64,000 bases of DNA, from NCBI RefSeq assembly GCF_021246445.1, contig NZ_JAJQXW010000005.1:186001-250000 (forward strand), read 5' to 3'. Below the pieces are notes generated by a model, which searched no databases, was not told the origin of the DNA, and worked only from the letters and a program-made list of their open reading frames with translations. How positions within the stretch are numbered: the stretch's first letter is position 1; each line of letters starts with the position of its first letter. The DNA comes from Rhabdothermincola salaria (lineage in GTDB: Bacteria; Actinomycetota; Acidimicrobiia; Acidimicrobiales; Acidimicrobilacustridaceae). Positions 1 to 8,511 of this stretch are shown one piece after another. Made by a program: the position numbers and the translations under genes.

Positions 1-737
1 TCGTCGTCGGTCGTCTCGGCATCGTCGGCGAAGGCGTAGCCGGGAGCTTGGTCGGCCAGCAGCACGCCCTGGTCGTCGCGTACGACGGAGGACGACATGC
101 CGAGCTGACCGAGGATCTCGGTGTCGACGACGTCGGGGAAGGGACGTCCGGTGACCGCCTCCACGATCAGGGCGAGCAGGACGTAGTTCGTGTTGGAGTA
201 CTCGAAGCGCTCGCCCGGCGCCGCGGTGGGAGCGCCGTCGTCGGAGACGACGACCTCCACGGCGTCTGCCATCGTCGTGGGTTCGTCCAGTTCGGCGTCG
301 AGCAGCGAGATGTAGTCCGGTAGGCCGCTCGTGTGGTGGAGCAGGTCTCCGACCGTGATGGTGTCGTCGAAGCGTCCGAGGTCGGGGAGGAGCTCGGTGA
401 TGTCGTCGTCGAGGGCGAGGTCGCCGTCGACGACGAGCAGCGCGATCGCGCCGGCGGTGAACTGCTTGGAGACCGAGCCGACGTCGAAGAGCGTGTCCCG
501 GTCGATCAGGACCCCTTCCTGCACGTCCGCCGCGCCGACGTGCAGGTCGAAGGTGCCCTCCGGGTGGCGGACCGCGACCGAGCACCCCGGTGATCCGGCG
601 TCGAGATCAGCGAACACCTCGGCGGTCCTCGACGGCGCCTTCGAGCGGCTGGTCTGTTCGGGATCGGACGACTCCGCTCCGCCTGCGCACGCCGTGAGCA
701 GCAGACCGGCGGCGAGGCTCCACGTCGTCCTCCCCAT
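1..737 (-). CDS. Serine hydrolase, beta-lactamase/class C-like lipoprotein (3' end beyond window)
   Basis: Read on the minus strand from ATG at 737; the frame stays open to base 1, so the C-terminus is missing. The start MGRTTWSLAAGLLLTACAGG is a lipoprotein signal with lipobox LTAC (Cys17), so the protein should be anchored outside the membrane. The class C / D,D-peptidase nucleophile motif S-V-S-K is at residues 88-91, and a Y-S-N motif follows near residue 157, the second active-site motif; the third (K/H-x-G) would lie past the edge. The family includes esterases, D-aminopeptidases and penicillin-binding-like enzymes, so the substrate is not known. A TAGCGT box lies 8 bases before the ATG. 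The fold is certain; calling it a true beta-lactamase is not justified. Confidence 0.85.
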   Translation of the reverse strand, partial: MGRTTWSLAAGLLLTACAGGAESSDPEQTSRSKAPSRTAEVFADLDAGSPGCSVAVRHPEGTFDLHVGAADVQEGVLIDRDTLFDVGSVSKQFTAGAIALLVVDGDLALDDDITELLPDLGRFDDTITVGDLLHHTSGLPDYISLLDAELDEPTTMADAVEVVVSDDGAPTAAPGERFEYSNTNYVLLALIVEAVTGRPFPDVVDTEILGQLGMSSSVVRDDQGVLLADQAPGYAFADDAETTDD

Positions 738-793
738 GGCCGGCGACGCTACCCGTTCCGTCGCGGCGGTGGCCTGGGCCGCCCGCTGACCCG

Positions 794-2431
794 TCAGGAG
801 GCCGGGCGGGGGCCGGGGTGGGAGGCGCGGTACTGCTCGAGCTTGCGGGGCGCGTCGACGCCGAAGAGGATCTCGGCCACGTGCTCCAGCCCGTCGGAGT
901 CGAGGTACTGCACCGCCGGCACCACGAGCTCGATCTTGGAGCGACGCCGCATGAAGTCCTCCAGACGGGTGACCATCTCCGTCGACGCGGCCAGGTGCAG
1001 CTCCACCCGCAGGTAGTCGGTGCCTCCGAGGATGTCGTCGGCCATGGTGGGGTCGGAACGGATGGCTTCGAGCATGGAGAAGGCCCGACGCCCGTACCGG
1101 CGCCAGAGACGGTCCGACAGCGGCTCGACCCCCGGCCGGTCCCGCCGGTCGTCGAGGCGCATGAGCCGGGCCTGGCGATGGAACTCGGCTCGGGTGTCCG
1201 CCGCCGGCTCGCCGTACCAGTTGCCCTGGTCGGGCTCCAGCACGAGGCCCAGCGACTCGACCGCCGCGGCCACCTCTTCGCCGACGTTGATGCAGTCGGT
1301 GAGCTTCCCGCCGAACACGGTGACCGCGCGGCGGCGCCGGTCGACCTCGATCTCGTGCTTGCGGCTGAGCGCGGTCCAGTCGACGTCGCTGGTGTCGCCG
1401 CCGTCGGTGGGGACCACCAGCGGGCGCACCCCGGAGCGCTCGGCGATCACGTCGTCGGTGGTGAGCGGCTCGGCGAGCTCGAGGCGGGCGTTGATCTGGG
1501 ACAGCAGGAAGGAGCGGTCCTCGTCGTCCACTGCGGAGTACGGGCTGTCGACCCGGGTGTCGGTGGTGCCGATCACCGACCGCACGCCCATGGGGATCAC
1601 GTAGAAGAGGCGCTGGGTGTCGTCGAAGAACGCCAGCACCCGGTCGTCGTCGCCGGTGGTGAGCCGGGGGACGACCAGGTGGATGCCCTTGGAGTAGACG
1701 ATGCGGTGCGTGGTCTGCACGCCCATGTCGGCGTTGAGCCCGTCGACGAACGGTCCGGCCGCGTTGACCACGATCCCGGCGCTGCTCTCGAACTCCTCGT
1801 CGGTCTCGAGGTCGCGCAGGCGCAACCGCCAGCCGCTCCCGCTCGGCTCGGCGGTGACCAGCTCCACGTAGTTGGCCGCCGTCGCGCCGGCCTCGATGGC
1901 CGAGCGCACGAACGAGAACACGAAACGGGCGTCGTTGTCCTTCAGGATGCAGTCGCGGTACTCGATGCCGCCCCGGACGGAGGTGGTGTCGATCACCGGC
2001 TCGGCGTCGCGGACCTTGGCGGCGCTGAGGAGCCGGGGGGCGCGGGTGCGGAAGTTCCCCAGCACCCAGTACGCCGTGGCGCCGAGGGCGCTCAGCCACG
2101 GCGGGTACGGCGACGAGGTGTCGAGCGCAGCCAGGAAGGAGATCTCCTGGACGTTGTCGGGGTAGGCCCGCATGAGCCGATTGCGCGACCGGCAGAGCTT
2201 GCGCACCAGCGGGATCTCGTAGTTCTCGAGGTACTTGAACCCGCCCCACACCAGGTTGGAGGACTCCTGGCTGGTGAACGAGGCGAAGTCGCCCCGATCG
2301 ACGACGGCGACGTCGGCGCCCCGGCCGGCGAGCGAGGCGGCGACGACGGCGCCGTTGATGCCTCCGCCGACGACGAACACGTCGAACGAGCCCTCTCGCA
2401 GGCGGTCGATGCTCGTGTCCCGCAGCGTCAT
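794..2431 (-). CDS. glpD: Aerobic glycerol-3-phosphate dehydrogenase
   Basis: FAD enzyme that oxidises sn-glycerol 3-phosphate to dihydroxyacetone phosphate and passes electrons to the quinone pool at the inner face of the membrane. The 545 residues are a normal GlpD length. The FAD-binding GGGINGA is at residues 22-28, followed by the family segment SSNLVWGGFKYL near residues 57-68 and a later GTTDT motif typical of the family. It is divergent from glpK (188 bases between starts), so import product phosphorylation by GlpK and oxidation by GlpD form one glycerol pathway. No glpF or glpR is seen next to it. The ATG at 2431 sits exactly 6 bases after a TACCGT box, which supports this start and a leaderless message. 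Confidence 0.95.
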   Translation of the reverse strand: MTLRDTSIDRLREGSFDVFVVGGGINGAVVAASLAGRGADVAVVDRGDFASFTSQESSNLVWGGFKYLENYEIPLVRKLCRSRNRLMRAYPDNVQEISFLAALDTSSPYPPWLSALGATAYWVLGNFRTRAPRLLSAAKVRDAEPVIDTTSVRGGIEYRDCILKDNDARFVFSFVRSAIEAGATAANYVELVTAEPSGSGWRLRLRDLETDEEFESSAGIVVNAAGPFVDGLNADMGVQTTHRIVYSKGIHLVVPRLTTGDDDRVLAFFDDTQRLFYVIPMGVRSVIGTTDTRVDSPYSAVDDEDRSFLLSQINARLELAEPLTTDDVIAERSGVRPLVVPTDGGDTSDVDWTALSRKHEIEVDRRRRAVTVFGGKLTDCINVGEEVAAAVESLGLVLEPDQGNWYGEPAADTRAEFHRQARLMRLDDRRDRPGVEPLSDRLWRRYGRRAFSMLEAIRSDPTMADDILGGTDYLRVELHLAASTEMVTRLEDFMRRRSKIELVVPAVQYLDSDGLEHVAEILFGVDAPRKLEQYRASHPGPRPAS

Positions 2432-2437
2432 CCGGTC

Positions 2438-2443
2438 ACGGTA
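2438..2443 (-). promoter_or_regulatory. -10 box of leaderless glpD promoter
   Basis: TACCGT on the minus strand, then GACCGG, then the glpD ATG. The six-base gap puts the expected transcription start on the A of the ATG. No convincing -35 hexamer is seen 17 bases upstream. The same spacing recurs at several other genes in the window. Confidence 0.5.
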
Positions 2444-2618
2444 GCAACGGCGAACCGCAGGCCCCGGTCCGGCAGACGGCAGCCGTCTCGACGCCTCGGT
2501 CGCCCGGTCGAGCGGCGAGGCTCACCACGCCCGGACCATCGGTGAGGTCGTCCTGGGAGGAGAATGAGCGCCCGGCGCGGGATGCACCTCCCGTGACGAC
2601 CCGATGTGAGGAGCACAG

Positions 2619-4130
2619 ATGACTCGGTATGTCGCCGCCATCGACCAGGGCACCACCAGCACCCGCTTCGTGATCTTCGACACCGACGGCCAACCGGTGG
2701 GGATGGCCCAGAAGGAGCACGAGCAGGTCTACCCCCGGCCGGGGTGGGTCGAGCATCGGCCCCAGGAGATCTGGGCCCGCACCGAGGAGGTCATCGCCGA
2801 GGCCCTCGAGTCGGCCGGGCTGACCGCGGCGGACCTCGTCGCCATCGGCGTCACCAACCAGCGTGAGACCACCGTCGTCTGGGACCGTGCGACCGGCGAA
2901 CCAGTGGGCAACGCCATCGTGTGGCAGGACACCCGCACCGATCAGATCTGCCGTGACCTGGCCGCCGACGGCGGTCGCGACCGGTTCCGCGCCTCCACCG
3001 GCCTTCCCCTCGCCACGTACTTCTCGGGCCCGAAAGCCGTCTGGATCCTCGACAACGTCCCGGGGGCCCGAGCGCGTGCCGAGGCCGGCGAGCTCCTGTT
3101 CGGGACGATCGACACCTGGATCATCTGGAACCTCACCGGCGGCGTGCACGGAGGCCTGCACATCACCGACGTCACCAACGCCAGCCGGACCCTGCTGATG
3201 GACCTGGCCACCCTCGACTGGGCACCCGACAACGTGGCCGCCCTCGGCATCCCGGCGTCGATGCTGCCGGCGATCCGGTCCTCGAGCGAGGTCTACGGCG
3301 AGGCGCGCCTGGCCGCCGTGGCGGGGGTGCCGGTGGCCGGTGACCTCGGCGACCAGCAGGCCGGGCTGTTCGGCCAGACCTGCTTCGACGTCGGCGACGC
3401 CAAGAACACCTACGGCACCGGCAACTTCCTGTTGCTCAACACGGGCACCGAGCCGGTGCGGTCCGATCACGGGCTGGTCACCACCGTCGGCTACCAGCTC
3501 GGTGACGCCCCCGCGGTGTACGCCCTCGAGGGGTCCATCGCCATCGCCGGGGCGCTCGTGCAGTGGCTGCGCGACAACCTCCGCCTCATCGACTCGGCGG
3601 CCGAGGTGGAAGAGCTGGCCCGCACCGTGGACGACAACGGTGGCTGCTACTTCGTCCCCGCCTTCTCGGGGCTGTTCGCTCCCTATTGGCGGGATGACGC
3701 CCGCGGGGTGATCGTCGGGCTGACCCGTTTCGTGGAACGGGGCCACATCGCCCGCGCCACGCTCGAGGCCACCGCGTTCCAGGGGCGCGAGATGGTCGAT
3801 GCGATGCAAGCCGACTCCGGCGTCACGCTCCACGAGCTGCGCGTCGGCGGGGGCATGGTGAAGAACGAGCTGCTCATGCAGTTCCAGGCCGACATCCTCG
3901 GCATCCCGGTCATCAGGCCGGCGCTGACCGAGACCACGGCGGTCGGTGCGGCGTACGCCGCCGGGCTGGCCGTGGGGTTCTGGCCGGGCATCGAGGTGCT
4001 GCGCGGCAAGTGGGTCGAGGACACGCGCTGGCTGCCCCGCATGGACGAAGCCACCCGAGAACGCGAGCTCGCCCAGTGGAAGAAGGCCGTGACCCGCACC
4101 TTCGACTGGGTGGACGACCAGCCCGGCTAG
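2619..4130 (+). CDS. glpK: Glycerol kinase
   Basis: ATP-dependent kinase making sn-glycerol 3-phosphate from glycerol. At 503 residues it is full length for the FGGY family. The N-terminal phosphate-binding loop IDQGTTSTR lies at residues 8-16, and the second FGGY signature region runs around [12 protein letters not shown] near residue 410; the conserved FSGLFAPYW segment precedes it. The ATG is preceded by the ribosome site GAGGAG with a good spacer. It is divergent from glpD, which uses its product. No separate regulator for the pair is visible, and a GC-rich hairpin follows the stop. Confidence 0.96.
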   Translation: MTRYVAAIDQGTTSTRFVIFDTDGQPVGMAQKEHEQVYPRPGWVEHRPQEIWARTEEVIAEALESAGLTAADLVAIGVTNQRETTVVWDRATGEPVGNAIVWQDTRTDQICRDLAADGGRDRFRASTGLPLATYFSGPKAVWILDNVPGARARAEAGELLFGTIDTWIIWNLTGGVHGGLHITDVTNASRTLLMDLATLDWAPDNVAALGIPASMLPAIRSSSEVYGEARLAAVAGVPVAGDLGDQQAGLFGQTCFDVGDAKNTYGTGNFLLLNTGTEPVRSDHGLVTTVGYQLGDAPAVYALEGSIAIAGALVQWLRDNLRLIDSAAEVEELARTVDDNGGCYFVPAFSGLFAPYWRDDARGVIVGLTRFVERGHIARATLEATAFQGREMVDAMQADSGVTLHELRVGGGMVKNELLMQFQADILGIPVIRPALTETTAVGAAYAAGLAVGFWPGIEVLRGKWVEDTRWLPRMDEATRERELAQWKKAVTRTFDWVDDQPG

Positions 4131-4159
4131 TGCTGTGTCGAGGGCCATGGACACCGAGG

Positions 4160-4180
4160 CCCGGCTGCCGGCCAGCCGGG
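4160..4180 (+). terminator. GC-rich hairpin after glpK
   Basis: Arms CCCGGCTG and CAGCCGGG (8 bp, perfect) around a 5-base loop, 30 bases past the glpK stop. There is no T-run after it, so it may act as a weak terminator or an RNA 3' end stabiliser. It lies in the stretch that an upstream ATG (4135) of the next gene would have to translate through, which argues for the later start of that gene. Confidence 0.45.
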
Positions 4181-4209
4181 ATAGAGGCGGGATGGGGAAG
4201 GATCGTGGG

Positions 4210-5880
4210 GTGAGCGACCTCTCCGACCCGCGCCTGGCCGATCGGCAGCCGAGCTTCGAGCCCGACCCGACTCCGGCCCGGGCCGATGCGGTGGTGGTGG
4301 GCGCCGGGCCGAACGGGCTGGTCGCCGCCAACCTGTTGGCGTCGGCGGGGTGGGACGTGGTGGTGCTCGAAGCCGCCCCGGTGCCCGGCGGCGCGGTGCG
4401 TACCGCCGAGGTGACGGCGCCCGGGTTCCGCAACGACCTGTTCAGCGCCTTCTACCCCCTCGCCGCGGCCTCCCCGGTGGTGGGGGCGCTCGAGCTCGAG
4501 CGCCACGGTCTGTCGTGGTCTCGGGCCCCGCTCGTGTTGGCGCACCCCACCCCGGACGGACCGACGATGGTCCTGTCCACCGACCTCGACCGCACGGCCG
4601 CCTCGCTCGATCGCTTCGTCCCGGGAGACGGCGATGCGTGGCGGACCCTGTACGGCACGTGGTCGAGGGTGTCCGGGCCGCTGATCGACGCCCTCCTGGC
4701 GCCGCTACCGCCCGTGGTGCCCAGCGCCCGCCTGGCGGGCCGCCTGGGGGTGCACGGCGGGCTCGACTTCCTCCGTGATGCCCTCACCCCGGTCCGCAGC
4801 CTGGCCCGGGAGCGCTTCGCCGGTGAAGGCGGTGCGCTGCTGCTGGCCGGCAACGCCCTGCACGCCGACTTCACCCCCGAGACCGCCGGTGGAGGGTTGT
4901 TCGGCTGGTTGCTGGCCTCGCTCGGCCAACAGCTCGGCTTCCCGGTGCCGACGGGCGGGGCGGGGTGCTTCGTCGACGCCCTGGTCCACCGGCTCCGTGG
5001 TCTGGGCGGGCGGGTGGTCACCGGGGCACGGGTGGACCGCGTGGTGGTGGAGGGCGGACGGGCGATCGGGGTCACGACCGAGCAGGGGCATCGGGTGGTC
5101 GCCCGCCGGGCAGTGCTGGCCGACGTGGGCGCTCCGTCGTTGTTCCTCGACCTGGTCGGGGCCGACCACCTCGACGATCGCCTGCTGCGGCGACTGGCGC
5201 GCTTCGAGTACGACCACGCCACGGTGAAGGTCGACTGGGCCCTCGACCGTCCCATCCCCTGGTCCGACCCGGAGGTGGGCGGGGCGGGCACGGTCCACCT
5301 GGCCGACAGCCTCGACGCGCTGTCACGGTTCGCCTACGAGCTGGCCACCGGCCAGGTGCCATCGCGGCCGTTCATGCTGATGGGCCAGATGACGACGAGC
5401 GACCCCACTCGCTCGCCGGCGGGCACCGAGTCGGCGTGGGCCTACACCCACGTGCCGCAGCGGGTGCGACGCGACGCCGGGGGGGACGGCCTCACCGGGT
5501 CCTGGGACGACCACGAGACGGAGCAGATGGCGGCTCGCATGGAACGCATCGTCGAGGAGTACGCCCCCGGGTTCGGTGCTCGCGTCATCGCTCGTCACGT
5601 GGCCACACCCCGATCCATGGAACGCGTCGACGCCAACCTGGTGGGCGGAGCCATCAACGGGGGCACCGCCCAGATCCACCAGCAATTGGTGTTCCGGCCC
5701 CTCCCCGGCGGCGGGCGGGCGAGCACCCCGATCAAGGGCCTGTTCCTCGCGTCGGCGTCGGCTCACCCCGGCGGTGGCGTGCACGGGGCACCCGGCTCCA
5801 ACGCGGCACGAGCGGCGCTGGCCGCCGATCGGCGCCGCCGGGTGCTCCGGGCCGTGCGGCCGAGCCGCCCCCGGGGCTGA
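4210..5880 (+). CDS. NAD(P)/FAD-dependent oxidoreductase, phytoene-desaturase/PYROXD2-like
   Basis: Flavoprotein of the CrtI-like amine oxidase superfamily. From the GTG at 4210 the product has 556 residues with the dinucleotide-binding GAGPNG at residues 31-36 and the typical C-terminal FAD segment ending HPGGGVHGAPGSNAAR. The shape matches the widespread uncharacterised PYROXD2-like group rather than a carotenoid desaturase in a crt cluster, since no phytoene synthase is nearby. I chose GTG 4210 because GGGGAAGG lies 8 bases upstream and because the in-frame ATG at 4135 would add 25 low-complexity residues across a hairpin. Substrate unknown. Confidence 0.82.
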   Translation: MSDLSDPRLADRQPSFEPDPTPARADAVVVGAGPNGLVAANLLASAGWDVVVLEAAPVPGGAVRTAEVTAPGFRNDLFSAFYPLAAASPVVGALELERHGLSWSRAPLVLAHPTPDGPTMVLSTDLDRTAASLDRFVPGDGDAWRTLYGTWSRVSGPLIDALLAPLPPVVPSARLAGRLGVHGGLDFLRDALTPVRSLARERFAGEGGALLLAGNALHADFTPETAGGGLFGWLLASLGQQLGFPVPTGGAGCFVDALVHRLRGLGGRVVTGARVDRVVVEGGRAIGVTTEQGHRVVARRAVLADVGAPSLFLDLVGADHLDDRLLRRLARFEYDHATVKVDWALDRPIPWSDPEVGGAGTVHLADSLDALSRFAYELATGQVPSRPFMLMGQMTTSDPTRSPAGTESAWAYTHVPQRVRRDAGGDGLTGSWDDHETEQMAARMERIVEEYAPGFGARVIARHVATPRSMERVDANLVGGAINGGTAQIHQQLVFRPLPGGGRASTPIKGLFLASASAHPGGGVHGAPGSNAARAALAADRRRRVLRAVRPSRPRG

Positions 5881-5956
5881 CCTTCACCCACCCCTCGGAG
5901 GGCGAGGCCTCCGCCGATCGAGGGTCGCGCGCCGCCGAGGGCGACCGCGGCCGCCG

Positions 5957-6041
5957 TCGGGGCCACCACCGAACCCTGGGGGCGCCTGTGGCGACCACCA
6001 AGGCCGACATCTACGACCCGGACCTCCACGTCGACGGTCCG
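5957..6041 (+). pseudogene. Copied 5' end of the cytochrome P450 gene (remnant)
   Basis: From the GTG at 5988 this stretch would encode VATTKADIYDPDLHVDGP, which is nearly the N-terminus of the intact P450 at 8512 (VASTKVDIYDPDLYVDGP). Over the first 54 bases from each GTG 49 match, and the leader upstream (ACCACCGAAC...CTGGGGG) is also shared. The similarity ends abruptly at 6041, just before the promoter of the aldo/keto reductase gene. It is a dead fragment left by duplication or deletion of a P450 gene, not a working gene; the frame then runs into the reductase. Confidence 0.8.
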
Positions 6042-6070
6042 GCGGTCAGGTCTCGGGCCCCGGCTCGCCC

Positions 6071-6076
6071 TAGCCT
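6071..6076 (+). promoter_or_regulatory. -10 box of leaderless aldo/keto reductase promoter
   Basis: TAGCCT ending 6 bases before the ATG at 6083, which places the predicted transcription start on the start codon. No Shine-Dalgarno sequence precedes that ATG, which fits leaderless initiation. Confidence 0.5.
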
Positions 6077-6082
6077 GCGAGC

Positions 6083-7009
6083 ATGCCCGACCTCCCCACC
6101 GACACCCTGGGCCGCACCGGCGAGGTGGTGACCAAGCTCGGCTTCGGTGCCATGGAGTTGCAGGCTCGGGTGGGCGAGGAAGCCGCTACCCGCGTCCTGA
6201 ACGCCGTGCTCGATGCCGGCATCACCATGATCGACACGTCGCCCGACTACGGGCCGTCGGAGGAGTTCATCGGGGCGGGCATCTCGCACCGGCGCTCGGA
6301 GTACTTCCTCGCCAGCAAGTGCGGCTGCCAGGTCGATCCGCCGCCCCCGGCCGACAGCTTCCCGGCGCACGCCTACGACCGCCGCACCCTGCGCGGCGGC
6401 GTCGAGCAGAGCCTGCGACGGATGCGGACCGACCATCTCGACCTCGTGCAGGTCCACATGAGCCCATCGCGAGCGACGCTCGAGCTGCACGACTCGCTCG
6501 CCGAGCTCGAGGCGCTGCGCGACGAGGGCAAGGTCCGGTTCATCGGGATGTCGGGCACGCTGCCCGACATCGCCGACCACATCGAGATGGGCGTCTTCGA
6601 CGCGTTTCAGATCCCCTACTCGGCGCTCGAACGCGAGCACGAGGACGTGATCTCCGCCGCCGCCAGTGGCGGCGCCGGCACCATCATCCGCGGTGGGGTC
6701 GCCCGTGGTGTCCCCGAAGCGCTCCCCGCCCAGTACGCCCGCCTCCCCGAGGAGATGCGGGCCCGCCTGGAGCAGTCCCTCGAGGAGCGCAAGGCCCGCT
6801 GGGCCGTCACCGAGTCCCGCCTCGACGACGTCCTCGAGGGGATGCCGCGCATGGAGTTCCTGTTGCGGTTCACCTTGTCGCACCCCGACATGGACACGAC
6901 GATCGTGGGAACCTCCAGCGTCGACCACCTGGCGGCCAACGTCGCGGCGGCGGCCAAGGGACCCTTGCCACCCGACGTCTACGACGACGCCCTCCGCCGC
7001 CTCGCGTGA
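6083..7009 (+). CDS. Aldo/keto reductase
   Basis: NADPH-dependent carbonyl reductase with a TIM-barrel fold; 308 residues, normal length. The catalytic tetrad can be seen: Asp51 and Tyr56 in DTSPDYG, Lys79 in FLASKCG, and His in LVQVHMS further on. The ATG at 6083 follows the TAGCCT box at the leaderless distance. The gene ends 9 bases before the convergent SDR stop. It sits between a P450 remnant and the intact P450, so it may have been carried along when this region was rearranged. The physiological carbonyl substrate cannot be told from sequence. Confidence 0.88.
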   Translation: MPDLPTDTLGRTGEVVTKLGFGAMELQARVGEEAATRVLNAVLDAGITMIDTSPDYGPSEEFIGAGISHRRSEYFLASKCGCQVDPPPPADSFPAHAYDRRTLRGGVEQSLRRMRTDHLDLVQVHMSPSRATLELHDSLAELEALRDEGKVRFIGMSGTLPDIADHIEMGVFDAFQIPYSALEREHEDVISAAASGGAGTIIRGGVARGVPEALPAQYARLPEEMRARLEQSLEERKARWAVTESRLDDVLEGMPRMEFLLRFTLSHPDMDTTIVGTSSVDHLAANVAAAAKGPLPPDVYDDALRRLA

Positions 7010-7018
7010 GTCGAGGAG

Positions 7019-7960
7019 TCAGCCGGTGGCCGCGTCGTGGATGGCGAACCGAACCCCGGTGAGCTCCTCGGATCGGCCCCACAGCTCCCGGGCGGCGGCG
7101 GGGTCCTTGGCCCGGGCGTTGGGGTTCACCTGGGTCGGCATGCCCCGCACCTCGAGCGGCCCGTCGGGCCCGTAGAAGCCGCCGGCGATCACGTCGGCCG
7201 ACGTGGCCGCGTGGATGGTCGGCAGGGCACCCATGGCGTCGCTCTGGGCGATGACGCGGTTGGCCAGCTCCGTGGCCTTGAGCCACGGCCCCTCGGTGAC
7301 GCCGCGCCCGCTCGTCTGCAGGTGGGTTGCCGACCAACCGGGGTGGGCGGCCACGGCGATGGTGCCCGACGCCGCCGCGGTGAGCCGACGCTGTAGCTCG
7401 AAGCTGAACAGGAGGTTGGCGAGCTTGGACTGCCCGTAGGCCGACCAACGCTCGTAGCGCCGCTCGCCCATGAGGTCGTCGAAGCGCATGCGCCCCATCT
7501 TGTGAGCGTTGCTCGAGACGTTCACGACCCGGCTGTGAGGTGTCGCCATGACCAGGTCCATCAGGTGGGCGGTGAGCGCGAAGTGGCCGAGGTGGTTCGT
7601 GGCGAACTGGGTCTCGAAGCCGTCGACGGTGACGCCTCGGGGGATGGCCATGACGCCTGCGTTGTTGATGAGCAGGTCGAGGCGGTCGTGGTCGGCTCGC
7701 ACTCTCTCGGCGGCCTCGCTGACCGAGTCGAGCGACGCCAGGTCGAGCGGCAGGGTCGTCACCGTGGCGTCGGGGGCGGCGCGGCGCACCTCGTCGAGGG
7801 CGGTCGCAGCCTTGTCCGGGTTGCGGCAGGCCATGATCACCGTCGCCCCTGCTCGGGCCAGCCTGGTGGCGGTCTGCAGACCCAGTCCGCTGTTGGCCCC
7901 GGTGACGAGGGCGGTGCGACCCGTCTGGTCGGGGACGGTGTACTCGTTCGGATCGGTCAT
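7019..7960 (-). CDS. Short-chain dehydrogenase/reductase, retinol-dehydrogenase-like
   Basis: Rossmann-fold NAD(P)-dependent oxidoreductase of 313 residues, the longer size of the retinol dehydrogenase/WWOX-like SDR branch. The cofactor motif TGANSGLG is at residues 20-27, NNAG at 99-102, the catalytic Ser near 149 (VNVSS) and Y-G-Q-S-K at 175-179. An Arg after the first beta strand (ACRNPDK) suggests NADP(H). GAGGAG precedes the ATG with a short spacer. Upstream lies the truncated acyl-CoA dehydrogenase on the other strand. Natural substrate unknown. Confidence 0.9.
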   Translation of the reverse strand: MTDPNEYTVPDQTGRTALVTGANSGLGLQTATRLARAGATVIMACRNPDKAATALDEVRRAAPDATVTTLPLDLASLDSVSEAAERVRADHDRLDLLINNAGVMAIPRGVTVDGFETQFATNHLGHFALTAHLMDLVMATPHSRVVNVSSNAHKMGRMRFDDLMGERRYERWSAYGQSKLANLLFSFELQRRLTAAASGTIAVAAHPGWSATHLQTSGRGVTEGPWLKATELANRVIAQSDAMGALPTIHAATSADVIAGGFYGPDGPLEVRGMPTQVNPNARAKDPAAARELWGRSEELTGVRFAIHDAATG

Positions 7961-8159
7961 GGCTCTCCTCGGACGGGCACGGTGGCGTCTGGTGCCTCCG
8001 TGCAGGCTACGGAGACCGCTGCCGGGTCGCTCGGCCCGGGCCGACGGTGGCCCCGCCGCGTCGGCCGGCCCCGACCGGTCGTCGACGGTCCGCCGGCCGC
8101 TCGCATCAGAACGGGCGAGCGTTCACTTCCGCGAGTGCGGCGATGGAGAAGGTCCGGCG

Positions 8160-8429
8160 ATGGTCGAGACGCCGCTGTTGGAACGGGTCCGGGCGTTGGC
8201 CCCGATGGTCGACGCCGCCTCCGACGAGATCGAGCAGCGGGCGGCGCTGACCGACGAGGTGGCCGCCGCCGTGCGCGAGTCCGGCGCCATCCACCTGGGC
8301 ACCGACTCGCTGCGCAACCCGAGCGTCATCGGCCGCTGCTTCCGCGACATGAACGCCGCGACCCAGCACGTCATGGTCGGGCGCAAGACCCTCACCGACG
8401 CCGCCGTGGAGCTGCTGGCCGTCGGCTGA
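8160..8429 (+). pseudogene. Internally deleted acyl-CoA dehydrogenase (type 2 / HsaA-like) remnant
   Basis: An intact-looking frame of 89 codons that joins two distant ends of one family. Residues 1-37 (LLERVRALAPMVDAASDEIE and following, to VRESG) match the N-terminal helix of type-2 acyl-CoA dehydrogenases and HsaA-like flavin monooxygenases. Residues 40-89 (SVIGRCFRDMNAATQHVMVG and the DAAVELL end) match their last helices. The roughly 300 residues between, with the flavin and substrate sites, are missing, so it cannot be an active enzyme. The join is in frame, which fits a clean deletion. It lies just upstream of the P450. Whether the short product is made is unknown. Confidence 0.75.
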
Positions 8430-8511
8430 GCCACGCTCGGACACGCCCCTTGCCCTCCGGGGTCGGCGACTGCCACGATCGTGGGAACCACCGAACGCCT
8501 GGGGGGCAGTT

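Noticed and set aside
4135-4209. Upstream ATG start for the PYROXD2-like gene
   Set aside because: Would add 25 unconserved residues through the post-glpK hairpin; GTG 4210 has a better ribosome site.
2436-4433. A 665-codon frame antisense to glpK
   Set aside because: Shadow of glpK; no conserved domain.
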